Below are positions 15,943 through 23,622 of a stretch of 64,000 nt of DNA, piece after piece (position 1 is the first letter of the stretch; each line of letters starts with the position of its first letter). The stretch covers positions 141,070-205,069 of the forward strand of contig JBBAQX010000001.1 in assembly GCA_040400085.1 (NCBI GenBank). Direction: 5' to 3'. This DNA is from HNR sp040400085. Lineage in GTDB: Bacteria; Actinomycetota; Actinomycetes; Actinomycetales; Microbacteriaceae. The position numbers and the translations under genes are program-made. The notes beneath the pieces are model-generated. The model had not been told where the DNA came from, searched no databases, and saw only the letters and a program-made list of their open reading frames with translations.

Positions 15943-16206
15943 ATGGACAGCCTATCTGAGGATCAGGTTTCCAGGGTCACTGAAATATGGAAGCTCTTCA
16001 ACGAGTACAACCCCTCTACTCTTGAGGAAGCCATCTCTGCTTTCCAGGGTTACGACAACCCAGACCTGGAGATCCAAGGGTGGGAAGAGATGGCCCGGCT
16101 CTTCAAGGCAGCCATAGCAGGGGAGGAAGAACTCTGGCCCCGAAGCAGGCGCCGCCTCTTGTTTCTCAAGGTCCTGGTGAGCCACACCACGCCTACCTCT
16201 GGCTAG
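15943..16206 (+). CDS. Hypothetical protein, second of a tandem pair
   Basis: Start ATG 15943 lies two bases after the upstream stop; a TTG overlapping that stop is also possible. The 87-residue product repeats the pattern of its neighbour: LSEDQ, an IW-x2-F motif, PSTLEE and WEEMARLFKAA at matching spacing. Sequence has drifted but no gaps are needed over some 55 residues. The C-terminus is shorter and basic. It suggests a local gene duplication. Function unknown. Confidence 0.6.
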   Translation: MDSLSEDQVSRVTEIWKLFNEYNPSTLEEAISAFQGYDNPDLEIQGWEEMARLFKAAIAGEEELWPRSRRRLLFLKVLVSHTTPTSG

Positions 16207-16243
16207 AGGCTCCCACCGTATCCCACCTTAAACGTAGGTCCTA

Positions 16244-16272
16244 TCTAAAAACTGGAGACTCCCGGCGTAGAG
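16244..16272 (+). promoter_or_regulatory. TCTAAAA box plus GTAGAG element before DUF932 gene
   Basis: The intergenic region before the DUF932 gene has TCTAAAA at 16244-16250 and GGCGTAGAG at 16264-16272. The start codon is 50 bases further and has its own AGAAAGAGAG ribosome site, so these elements are more likely part of a promoter or RNA 5' end than of a ribosome binding site. Confidence 0.4.
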
Positions 16273-16321
16273 AGTGAGCGTAACCGGCCCCCAAACAGAA
16301 ACCAGAAAGAGAGACACCACC

Positions 16322-17320
16322 ATGGCCCACGACCTCGAAATCCTCAGCAGCGGCACCGCCTCCATGTTCTCCGTCAAGGAGACCCCCTGGCATGGTCTGG
16401 GGGTCATCCTGGACCAGCCCCCGACCGTGGAGGAAGGTCTCGTGGAGGCTGGCCTCAACTGGAACGTCTCCCTGGCGCCGTTGAACACCGACAGCGGGTT
16501 GACGGTCCCGGACCACCGCGCGGTGGTCCGGGATACGGACTCCAAGATCCTCGGGGTGGTCGGTAAGGGGTGGAAGCCCCTTCAGAACCAGGACGCCTTC
16601 TCCTGGTTCCAACCCTGGCTTGATTCCGGGGTGGCTACCCTGGAATCGGCGGGCTCCCTCAAGGGGGGTAAGCGGGTGTGGGTGATGGCCAAGATCAAGG
16701 CTGACCCCCTCGTCATCGTCCCTGGCGCCGACGATACCGTTGAGCGGTACATCCTGCTGAGCAACGGCCATGACGGGACCATGGCCATCCGGGCCGGGTT
16801 CTCTGCTGTCCGGGTGGTGTGCCAGAACACCCTCAGCGCTGCCATCAGCGACAGCGCCAGCAAGCTTCTCCGGGTCCGTCACTCCGGGAAAGCCATGCAA
16901 GCCCTGGACGAAATCCAGAAGGTCATGAATGTGGCGGAAGCTCAGTTCCAAGCCACGGCAGAGCAGTACCGTCGCCTGGCGGCTTGCCGGGTCAACGATG
17001 CTGACATGGTCAAGTACGTGCAGCGGGTCTTCAAGGTCACCCCGGCCACGACCACGGATGCCGCCGCCAATGACCCCGGTGATGAGGGTGACGACTGCTC
17101 TCGCCTGATCAACCGTATCCTCCCCTTGTTCGAGAAGGGTCGGGGCAACGACCTCCCCGGGGTCAAGGGTACCCTCTGGGGCGCCATGAACGCGGTCACG
17201 GAGTACCTGACCCATGACCGGGGCCACAACCTCGATAACCGGATCGACTCCCTCTGGTTTGGCCAGGGGGCTAACCTGACCCAGAAGGCTTACATCGAAG
17301 CCCTCAAGATGGCTGCCTGA
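16322..17320 (+). CDS. DUF932 family phage/plasmid-like protein
   Basis: The 332-residue product has the DUF932 (phage/plasmid-like TIGR03299) pattern: the N-terminal MFSVKETPWHGLG stretch at about residues 17-30, then repeated beta-alpha units (DHRAVVRDTDSKILGVVGKGW), GGKRVWVMAKI, and a central VVCQNTLSAA segment with a helical C-terminus (QALDEIQKVMNVAEAQ). The family is common in phages and mobile elements; its biochemical role is not established. ATG 16322 was preferred because AGAAAGAGAG precedes it. It has an unusually long leader and is followed by a very strong hairpin, so it looks like a separately regulated single-gene unit. Confidence 0.9.
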   Translation: MAHDLEILSSGTASMFSVKETPWHGLGVILDQPPTVEEGLVEAGLNWNVSLAPLNTDSGLTVPDHRAVVRDTDSKILGVVGKGWKPLQNQDAFSWFQPWLDSGVATLESAGSLKGGKRVWVMAKIKADPLVIVPGADDTVERYILLSNGHDGTMAIRAGFSAVRVVCQNTLSAAISDSASKLLRVRHSGKAMQALDEIQKVMNVAEAQFQATAEQYRRLAACRVNDADMVKYVQRVFKVTPATTTDAAANDPGDEGDDCSRLINRILPLFEKGRGNDLPGVKGTLWGAMNAVTEYLTHDRGHNLDNRIDSLWFGQGANLTQKAYIEALKMAA

Positions 17321-17328
17321 GACCAGGT

Positions 17329-17377
17329 GGGGGGAGGGTTCTGTGGTGGTGTAAAGCTGCCACAGAACCCTCCCCCC
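17329..17377 (+). terminator. Perfect 18-bp hairpin after DUF932 gene
   Basis: GGGGGGAGGGTTCTGTGG at 17329-17346 is perfectly complementary to 17360-17377, with a 13-base loop. It begins eight bases after the DUF932 stop codon. The downstream sequence is CTTCTCCTTCCCC and not a T-run, so a classical intrinsic terminator is only partly met; it may instead protect the 3' end of the mRNA. Either way it isolates the DUF932 transcript from the next gene. Confidence 0.65.
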
Positions 17378-17409
17378 CTTCTCCTTCCCCCTGAAAGGCC
17401 CCTGTGCCC

Positions 17410-17802
17410 ATGTCCAACGACCCCAAGTCCATCACCCTGACCGGAACCCCCCTGGGCGAGTACCACACTAACTGCCTTCTCCAGGACGCGGAAGGTCAAC
17501 CCGCCGTCAAGTTCAAGCATTGCGCCTTGTGGATTGACAGCCTGTCCACCCCGATGCTGGACAGCGCGGTCCTCTTCTGGGCACACACCCGGGTACCGCC
17601 GAAGATCCAAAGTCAGATCGAGCGGGAGTTCAAGAGCTACAGCAAGACTTTTCATTCTTGCTACTACCTCTCCGATGCCGTCGAAGCCGTGATCCAAGAG
17701 AAGAAAGCCAAGGAGGAAGCCTTTTGCGCTTTCCTGATCTCCCGATACAACTTCGCTCGCGTCCCTACCCCTGTTCCGGAAAGTCCCCATGCTGACCCCT
17801 GA
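17410..17802 (+). CDS. Hypothetical protein, 130 aa
   Basis: The ATG at 17410 follows GAAAGG with a GTG two codons earlier as an alternative. The product begins with a beta-rich stretch (SITLTGTPLGEYHTNCLL...VKFKHCALWIDSL) and continues helical (QIEREFKSYSKTFHSCYYL; EAVIQEKKAKEEAFCAFLI). Four cysteines lack a metal pattern. It overlaps the HAD gene by 14 bp, suggesting co-expression. Function unknown. Confidence 0.65.
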   Translation: MSNDPKSITLTGTPLGEYHTNCLLQDAEGQPAVKFKHCALWIDSLSTPMLDSAVLFWAHTRVPPKIQSQIEREFKSYSKTFHSCYYLSDAVEAVIQEKKAKEEAFCAFLISRYNFARVPTPVPESPHADP

Positions 17803-18424
17803 CCCCGCCAGCGTGATCCTCTTCCTGGACATCGACGATGTTCTCAACAGCGAAGAGTGGCTCAAGGCCAAGCATCATCGGTGGTTGAAGCCTGTCCTGG
17901 ACCAGGAAGACCTGGAGGTTCTGGCTAACTGGCCAGCCAAGAACCCTACGGATTCCATCCTGTTTGAGGATGAACGAGGCGACGTTCACATCGAGGATGA
18001 GATGAAGCTCCAAGGCTACTGGTCCATTGACCCGGAGAAGGTGGCTCTTCTCAAGGAAGCCACGGCTGGGGTAAATGTGACCTGGGTTCTGTCCTCTTCC
18101 TGGCGGTGGTGGTACACCCCCCGCGAAGTGGAGTACCTCTTGACCCTCAGGGGCTTCCCCGGTGTCTCTTTCCGGGGTCGGACGGAGGGTACGGGGAAGA
18201 TGAGCCTCCATGGAAGGGACCCTGAGATCAAGTGGTGGTTGAACCGCCACAAGCCTACTGTCCCCTGGGTTATCCTGGACGACGCTGATTTCTCTGAGGC
18301 CCTGGCCCCCTACCACATCCAAACAGAGTACGCTGTAGGTATGACTCCCAAGGAAGCCACCAGACTCCGGGAGATGCTTCTCAACCCGGTTCGCCCTGAG
18401 CCCGGAAGCCGCTTTAGCTTCTAA
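17789..18424 (+). CDS. HAD superfamily phosphatase-like protein (HAD_SAK_2 type)
   Basis: Residues 10-20 read ILFLDIDDVLN, giving the HAD nucleophile and acid/base pair D14-x-D16; motif II is VLSSSWRW at about 100 and the acidic motif IV is VILDDAD at about 163-169. The arrangement and the SSSWR motif resemble the HAD domains associated with RNA-repair Swiss-army-knife proteins, usually about 150-200 residues long. Mg-dependent phosphoryl hydrolysis, perhaps on a nucleic-acid end or nucleotide, is expected. The protein is 211 residues with no extra domain. It overlaps the upstream gene by 14 bp, so translation is probably coupled. Confidence 0.8.
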   Translation: MLTPDPASVILFLDIDDVLNSEEWLKAKHHRWLKPVLDQEDLEVLANWPAKNPTDSILFEDERGDVHIEDEMKLQGYWSIDPEKVALLKEATAGVNVTWVLSSSWRWWYTPREVEYLLTLRGFPGVSFRGRTEGTGKMSLHGRDPEIKWWLNRHKPTVPWVILDDADFSEALAPYHIQTEYAVGMTPKEATRLREMLLNPVRPEPGSRFSF

Positions 18425-18449
18425 AAGGCAGGGGGGTGGCCCGTAGAGG
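18420..18449 (+). promoter_or_regulatory. TCTAAAAGG box and CCGTAGAGG element before 18461
   Basis: TCTAAAAGG at 18420-18428 overlaps the stop codon of the HAD gene, and CCGTAGAGG at 18441-18449 follows. The spacing resembles that before the SWIM gene (TCTAAAAGC at 23588, GTAGAG at 23611). A promoter for the next gene is likely, by analogy only. Confidence 0.4.
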
Positions 18450-18460
18450 TCAGTACCCCG

Positions 18461-18685
18461 ATGACCTTCGAGACCCTCCCCCTGGACCTTTCCCCCAAAT
18501 CAATTGCGGTGTGGGTTGCTGGCCACCGTATCGCCCTGGGGGAGACCCCCACCCTTGAAGAGCTTGAGGCTGCCCTCAAAAGCCTGGCTTACGGCCAGTA
18601 TATCCTCCGGGGGAAGAAAGCCTCTCTGAAGCTGGTGCAGGGTCAGATGGACATCTTCCAAGATAAGGTTCTCGCCCTGCTCTAA
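18461..18685 (+). CDS. Small hypothetical protein, 74 aa
   Basis: The product (MTFETLPLDLSPKSIAV...) is a small mixed alpha/beta protein with a helical C-terminal half (TPTLEELEAALKSLAYGQY; KLVQGQMDIFQDKVL). No motif recognised. It starts at ATG 18461 after a CCGTAGAGG element and ends 18 bases before the degenerate J-domain gene. Function unknown. Confidence 0.6.
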   Translation: MTFETLPLDLSPKSIAVWVAGHRIALGETPTLEELEAALKSLAYGQYILRGKKASLKLVQGQMDIFQDKVLALL

Positions 18686-18703
18686 GGCTTCTTTAGAGAC
18701 AGC

Positions 18704-19810
18704 ATGGGTAGCCCCATGCACCTTTACGAGAACACCCTGGCAAGAATGACCCGAAAGAGGGCCACCACCCTCCTAGGTCTGCCCCATGGCTACCCCTCCC
18801 CGGAAGAACTCCGGGCTTCGTGGGGTAAAGCCGCAAGAACCGTGGAGACCCACGCCGCCAAAGACTTCCTTCTCCGTTTGGCTGCCCAGGATGACGACGG
18901 GCTAGGGGACCTGGACGATATCAGCGAAGGGACCGAGGATAACCAGTCTGCTGAGGTGGTTTTCCAGAAGTTTCTGGTCAGCGCAGGTTTGGGTGGGGTC
19001 ACCTGGTACCTCTACAGTACCGAAGACCGAGATTGGATGGCCCTGCTAGGTAAGAAGGGCCCGGCCCTGGTAATGACCAGCCTCCGTTGGTCTACGGACG
19101 TAGTCAGCAAGGTCGTCACCAAGACCCCAAGCAGGGGGGGTGTTTGGACGGAACAGACGATTAAGGCTGTCATCAAAGAAGCCTACTCCGGGCAGAAGGC
19201 ACCAACCAAGTGGTCGGTTGTTCCGGGCAAGCTTACCGTAGACTGGTTCCGAAAGAACCGGAGGACAGGCGGGGGGTCCAAGCTCGGGGAAGCTCTGGTG
19301 GGGTCTGGGCTCATCTCAGCGGCGGACCCTACCAAAGCGCCTACCGTCGAGCTTCTCTTCAGGAACAACAGGCACGGTACCTTCTGGGCAGAGTTGGAAG
19401 GGGCCGACAAGGTAGGGAGGTCCCAATACAGTAGGTCCTTCTCGCCTCACCTTGACGTTTTTGTCCGTGTCTACGGCAAAGAGTACAAGCTATCCCAGAA
19501 GACCCTGGGTAGTGTGCCGATGAACAAACTTGAGAGAGTGATCTCGCGCACGAGCCGAAGCTACTACACAGATGGATCTGTGATCAACCTGACCCGTATC
19601 CGGGTTACCGCTCCCATGGTCATCCTCAACTTCCTCTTGGAAGCTCTGACCGATGAGCCTTCCGCATTGGTGATTGCGCTTTCCCAGGCTCAAGAGTTTT
19701 ACGAATACGGACCACCCAAAGAGACGTTGAAGAGTAGGCTAGCTTCGTGGGTCACGGCGCCTGTTGCCGCTCGTATCCTGGGGTGCAGCTTGGAAGAGGT
19801 GCTTTCATGA
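18704..19810 (+). CDS. Degenerate J-domain paralogue
   Basis: The 368-residue protein is a shorter paralogue of the J-domain protein at 12689-14272. Its N-terminus (TRKRATTLLGLPHGYPSPEEL) lines up with SRSEALGILGLTGYPAPEAI there, but the HPD triad is absent: the matching stretch reads KAARTVETHAAKD. The C-terminal region aligns in order with the paralogue (KLGEALVGSGLISAADP; GKEYKLSQKTLGSV; TAPMVILNFLLEALTDEPSALV). Loss of HPD means Hsp70 stimulation is unlikely, so it may compete with or scaffold for the intact copy. TCTAAGG lies about 20 bases upstream and the stop overlaps the next ATG as ATGA. Confidence 0.7.
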   Translation: MGSPMHLYENTLARMTRKRATTLLGLPHGYPSPEELRASWGKAARTVETHAAKDFLLRLAAQDDDGLGDLDDISEGTEDNQSAEVVFQKFLVSAGLGGVTWYLYSTEDRDWMALLGKKGPALVMTSLRWSTDVVSKVVTKTPSRGGVWTEQTIKAVIKEAYSGQKAPTKWSVVPGKLTVDWFRKNRRTGGGSKLGEALVGSGLISAADPTKAPTVELLFRNNRHGTFWAELEGADKVGRSQYSRSFSPHLDVFVRVYGKEYKLSQKTLGSVPMNKLERVISRTSRSYYTDGSVINLTRIRVTAPMVILNFLLEALTDEPSALVIALSQAQEFYEYGPPKETLKSRLASWVTAPVAARILGCSLEEVLS

Positions 19811-20793
19811 ATACCGACCCCCGCACAGTGGTTGCCAAGTTCCTGGCTCGTAAAGAGGCCAACACTCTCTCCGACATAGCTTCCAAGTTCGATACGGTCT
19901 ACAAGAAAGCCAAGTGGGTAAGCCCTGAGGAGTTGGCCGCCATGGTCTACTGCCTCAAACATGGGGGAGACCCGGATGACTTGAAGGGGCCGGAGGCTGC
20001 TATCAAACTCATGGAGGACCCTGAAGCCAGCGATGCCTTTGACGCCAAGAGGCTATTCGATAACTCTATCCTGACCAAAATAGAGCGAAGCGAGATAGCG
20101 ACAAGGCTTACCCTGGAGACGGTGAAGAAGTATCGGCAGGGCATCACGAAGTTCAACCCCCTTCAAAAGGCCCGTCTCGGCTGGGTAACGACGTCCATGG
20201 CAGCCCTTATCCGGTATTACCGGGCCCTGATGAAAACCCAGGGTTGCGATCAGCTATCCAACCGGGATGAAGAGGCTGCCAACCAGACCTACGCCATAAC
20301 CAGGGTTATGGCGGAGGAAGTAGGGGAGCTTCCCCAATTCAAGACCCCAGAATGGACAGACCAGGAGCCCTACAAGATCCCAGGTTACGTAGAGGAAGTC
20401 GTAAAGCGATTCCAAGCCTCGAAACAGTGGCAGATTTGTATCAACCACATGGTCGATGAGGTCCTGGAGAACCGACCCCTTACGGACTATATCGGGGTCC
20501 CCAAGGTAGCCTTGAAGGATGCTGAGGTGTTTATCCCGGCGGAGGTCCTGGCTAAGACAGTCAAGGAATACTACGCAAAGCGGGAAGCGGATGCGGACAG
20601 GGAGTTCGTCAGCTTCCTTGGGAAGGTTTCAGAGTGGCAGTCCGAAAGCAGGGCGGCGGAAGGCTGCATCCTTGACCTGCGAAACGCTGCAAAGTATGAG
20701 CTATTCCGAGATAGGGACCAGATGCTAGCCAGTATCAAAACCGAAGTCCCGGCCCTACTCATTCACCTGGCAGCCTCGGGGACCATTACATGA
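19807..20793 (+). CDS. Helical protein with VVAKFLARK N-terminus
   Basis: The 328-residue product begins MNTDPRTVVAKFLARKEANTL, matching the start of the proteins at 14277, 20790 and 31391. Most of the rest is helical and charged (EEVVKRFQASKQWQICINHM; KTVKEYYAKREADADREF) without a recognised motif. The ATG overlaps the upstream stop as ATGA and its own stop overlaps the next start the same way, so three genes are translationally chained. The lysine-rich amphipathic N-terminus could be a targeting peptide; see findings. Function unknown. Confidence 0.7.
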   Translation: MNTDPRTVVAKFLARKEANTLSDIASKFDTVYKKAKWVSPEELAAMVYCLKHGGDPDDLKGPEAAIKLMEDPEASDAFDAKRLFDNSILTKIERSEIATRLTLETVKKYRQGITKFNPLQKARLGWVTTSMAALIRYYRALMKTQGCDQLSNRDEEAANQTYAITRVMAEEVGELPQFKTPEWTDQEPYKIPGYVEEVVKRFQASKQWQICINHMVDEVLENRPLTDYIGVPKVALKDAEVFIPAEVLAKTVKEYYAKREADADREFVSFLGKVSEWQSESRAAEGCILDLRNAAKYELFRDRDQMLASIKTEVPALLIHLAASGTIT

Positions 20794-21881
20794 ATCCGCA
20801 TAGAGTGGTGGCCAGGTACCTGGCCAAGCAAGCAGGGGGGGTCTACGGGGACCCCAACATGGATTACGATGTTCCGGAGAACATGGAGAGCCCCGTTGCA
20901 AAGGCTATCGCGGCAGACAAGAAGGTTGTTGCCAAGATAGACAACACCCTGACCAAGTGGGTCAACACCCATATTCGGCCTCTCTTGACGGACCCCGATA
21001 TCCCGGAAGAGATGAAGGATAAGCTACAGAAGGGTTTCATCGAACACAGCATCCACCCCGATGAAGCCCTGAGCCAAAACTCTATCCGGGCGTATGCCCC
21101 CCAAGGGACGGACTCTTCTTGCTCGCGGGGGGAGACCTGGGTTTCTACTCGCTATAGCTCTTGCGCAAAAGGGCTGGACAAGAAGATCAAAGCCTGGGAG
21201 AAGCTCCTCAAAGAAAGGGGCTACCACCACGACTGGCTCAACTATGATGCCCCCTGGTCAGAGATGTATTCCGAGGCAAGGGCTGCCCTTCGGTACATGG
21301 ACGAAGTCTTTCTGAACCAGGATATCCCAGAGAGTAGCCGGAAGACCTACAGCTTTGGGTGGAACGGCCTGGTACGGGATGCCGCGGACCTGGTCAAGGC
21401 AGAACTCACGAAGACATGGAACTTCGTCAACAACTCTGTCTTGGAGTCTGTCCCTGTTCTCAAGAGTAGCGCCAAGCGTATCCTCTTGAAGTTCGAGGAG
21501 CTAGCCAGCTTTGCAGAGAAAGCCGCTACCGAGTCCTGTGGGGCCTACCGGAAGCTCTGGCGGCTCTATGTAGACTGGAGCGGTATGACCCTGGCAGACA
21601 ACAAGGCCAAGACCTCTTTCGCCTCAAAGTACCAGCTAGGCGTATACCTCAAGGCTTTCGAGGATAGGGTCAGCGCTGAGATGGAAAAGGTGCCATTCAG
21701 TGACCCTCGATACGCGGACCTCAACAACGTCCACGGCAAAGTCAAGGCGTTGCGAAACGCCATAGACACCGTGACCTGGGGTTGGGTGAACCATCCCAAT
21801 AAGCCCTCCCCCTGGGGCTTCTACTTTACGTGGGAGGCTGAGGTAGAAGAGCTTCTCAAGGCGGCAGGGTACCTGGGCTAA
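20790..21881 (+). CDS. Hypothetical protein with VVARYLAKQ N-terminus
   Basis: The 363-residue product starts MNPHRVVARYLAKQAGG, the same N-terminal peptide type as its upstream neighbour. The rest is largely helical and aromatic (KIKAWEKLLKERGYHHDW; LVKAELTKTWNFVNNSV; SAKRILLKFEELASFAEKAA), with a few cysteines. A linker with Gly and acid residues follows the N-terminal peptide, as expected if the first 15 residues act as a separate tag. No known family. It is the last gene of an ATGA-linked chain. Confidence 0.7.
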   Translation: MNPHRVVARYLAKQAGGVYGDPNMDYDVPENMESPVAKAIAADKKVVAKIDNTLTKWVNTHIRPLLTDPDIPEEMKDKLQKGFIEHSIHPDEALSQNSIRAYAPQGTDSSCSRGETWVSTRYSSCAKGLDKKIKAWEKLLKERGYHHDWLNYDAPWSEMYSEARAALRYMDEVFLNQDIPESSRKTYSFGWNGLVRDAADLVKAELTKTWNFVNNSVLESVPVLKSSAKRILLKFEELASFAEKAATESCGAYRKLWRLYVDWSGMTLADNKAKTSFASKYQLGVYLKAFEDRVSAEMEKVPFSDPRYADLNNVHGKVKALRNAIDTVTWGWVNHPNKPSPWGFYFTWEAEVEELLKAAGYLG

Positions 21882-21899
21882 TACGGTGTAGCCTCCGGA

Positions 21900-22217
21900 A
21901 TGCCAGGCTACCTATCCGTCACGCTTGATTGGGAAAACAAAGCGCCAGTTTGGTGGGAGTCTGCCAGGGAGAACCTGGCTACCTGCCCCCTTTGGCTTCG
22001 CCCTGTGGCTGACGGGAGAACCACTTCCGCCATGAGCCCTTCTCTCCGGGAGGGGGAGGAAGGCCGAACCTGGGCATCCTCCCTCCCTGGCTACGAGGGT
22101 GGTCCCCCCCATGCCCCCACGGCACTGGTCTGGTGCGAGTTAGTACCTCTTGGCCTGTTCCGCAGCTTGGACTTCCGCGATAGCCAGAGCCTTCTTGAGG
22201 AAGTCAACGTGGTCTGA
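21900..22217 (+). CDS. Possible small protein, 105 aa
   Basis: ATG 21900 follows ACGGTGTAGCCTCCGGA, a copy of the start element with a CCGGA ribosome-site-like stretch, which is the main reason to accept the frame. The product (MPGYLSVTLDWENKAP...) is Trp and Pro rich and overlaps the convergent minus-strand gene by 78 bp at its 3' end. The last 30 codons may therefore be antisense-like. No family is recognised. Confidence 0.45.
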   Translation: MPGYLSVTLDWENKAPVWWESARENLATCPLWLRPVADGRTTSAMSPSLREGEEGRTWASSLPGYEGGPPHAPTALVWCELVPLGLFRSLDFRDSQSLLEEVNVV

Positions 22218-23540
22218 CCATTCGCTGTACTGCGGGCCGATGCTGTAGGCGGGGTGCCAGAACATCCGAAGGGTACCCACCGTAGCGCAGATGAAAGCCA
22301 TCTCTGCCATGGCCCGGATCTCGTAGTCCCCCAAGGTACGGCCATCCTTGGCCAGGGTACGTACGAAGGTCTTGAGGCCCGCCTCAAACGGCAACTCGTG
22401 GGTCATGTAAGCATGAACCGGATTCTTGGTATCGTGCCGCAACCAGAAGTCTTCGGCGTAGAACCAGTGCAGGGGATCGGACTTATCCTTGCGGGCCAGG
22501 AACTCCTGAGCCTTGCGCTCGTTCTTCTGAAGGTCTTTGGCGAAAGTCTTGGCTGCCTTCAAGAAGGAGGCGAAGTTGGTTTGCTTGAAGTTGAATTCAA
22601 CCTTCCCCTGTAGGATAGCATCCCACACGTCTTTGCGGATCATGGCAAAGCTAACCGTCTGAGGGGGATCTTTCTGGTCCCCGCCAAAGAGAGTCCCCGT
22701 ACGAGACAGGACGTAGATCACGTCTTTGCCGTGGTCATAGTCACCCGTCCCGGCAGCCACCACGACAGGGAAGCCCTCCGCTTTGAGGGTCTCCACGATC
22801 TTGGCCATCTGCTGCGATGAGTCAGAGTAACCCTGCCACCGGATAATGACGCACCCTTTGGTGTACTGAGCGGGAGCGTACCCCTCCCTGCCTTCCTTGA
22901 AGGCAGGCACTTCCGGGAGCTTCTTCGCCAGAATAGCAGAGATAAGCTTCCGGGTGGTTGCCCTGGGGTGTTCTTCTTTCGGTGCCGGGGGCGGGGGTGT
23001 CGCTGGTACGGGGGGAGGTAGCTCGGGGGAAGGGTCCACCGTAACGGTCTCCCCAGAGCCTTTCTTCAAGAGGCGTTCTCGGATCTTCTTGACCACCCCA
23101 GGGTCGGCGGCCACAGCCTCTTTGACTTCGGAGATGAAGGTGTTCATGGCTTTCACCCGGCGCCGGGTGAGGATAGAATCCTTGGTGTGTACCTTGACGC
23201 GACCCGCCCGCATTCCGTCAAGTAGGTAGACCAGGGACATACCTTTGGTTACCGGGGTGTCGTGGTACTGGTTGGACCCGGACCCTCGCTCTGCCAAGTC
23301 CTTGTCAAAGCCCTTGAGCCAAGCATCAAGGACCTGGGCAGACTCCTTGGTCACGTTCTCAAACGAGCCATAGTCGTTGTAGAAGGCATCAATGGCCAGG
23401 GTACGGGGGAACCACAGATCCGTTGGGTAGCAAGGGCGGGTGTCCCTGAAGCGGTTTGCGGTCACAAGGATGCACTTCACAGCATCCCCAGCGTGGATAG
23501 GCAAACCGGAGAGAACACAGGTTGAGGAGAACGATCCCAT
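22140..23540 (-). CDS. Two-part hypothetical protein with Pro linker, 466 aa
   Basis: The first 150 residues (SSTCVLSGLPIHAGD..., with a run of conserved-looking aromatic and Asp residues) form one domain; a Pro/Ala-rich linker (PPVPATPPPPAPKEE) at about 170-195 separates it from a second helical and beta-mixed domain. The N-terminal type looks like a conserved phage domain of unknown role, but I cannot name it. Single-gene unit on the minus strand between two plus-strand groups; ATG 23540 follows GGTGTATCCCCCGGC. Confidence 0.75.
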   Translation of the reverse strand: MGSFSSTCVLSGLPIHAGDAVKCILVTANRFRDTRPCYPTDLWFPRTLAIDAFYNDYGSFENVTKESAQVLDAWLKGFDKDLAERGSGSNQYHDTPVTKGMSLVYLLDGMRAGRVKVHTKDSILTRRRVKAMNTFISEVKEAVAADPGVVKKIRERLLKKGSGETVTVDPSPELPPPVPATPPPPAPKEEHPRATTRKLISAILAKKLPEVPAFKEGREGYAPAQYTKGCVIIRWQGYSDSSQQMAKIVETLKAEGFPVVVAAGTGDYDHGKDVIYVLSRTGTLFGGDQKDPPQTVSFAMIRKDVWDAILQGKVEFNFKQTNFASFLKAAKTFAKDLQKNERKAQEFLARKDKSDPLHWFYAEDFWLRHDTKNPVHAYMTHELPFEAGLKTFVRTLAKDGRTLGDYEIRAMAEMAFICATVGTLRMFWHPAYSIGPQYSEWSDHVDFLKKALAIAEVQAAEQAKRY

Positions 23541-23622
23541 GCCGGGGGATACACCAGGGATCTAAAAGCCAAGGGTCAACAAGAAACTCTAAAAGCAGTC
23601 CACCCCTACCGTAGAGATGAGC
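23541..23622. promoter_or_regulatory. Divergent spacer with two TCTAAAAGC repeats
   Basis: The spacer between the 466-residue gene and the SWIM gene has a direct repeat TCTAAAAGC at 23561-23569 and 23588-23596, 27 bases apart, plus CCGTAGAG at 23609-23616 next to the SWIM start. The second repeat is 35 bases before the SWIM ATG, close to the position seen in front of 15544 and 18461. Candidate promoter or operator boxes; no experimental support. Confidence 0.45.

Noticed and set aside
16241..17227. 328-codon minus-strand open frame
   Set aside because: It is fully antisense to the DUF932 gene, which has family motifs and a good ribosome site.
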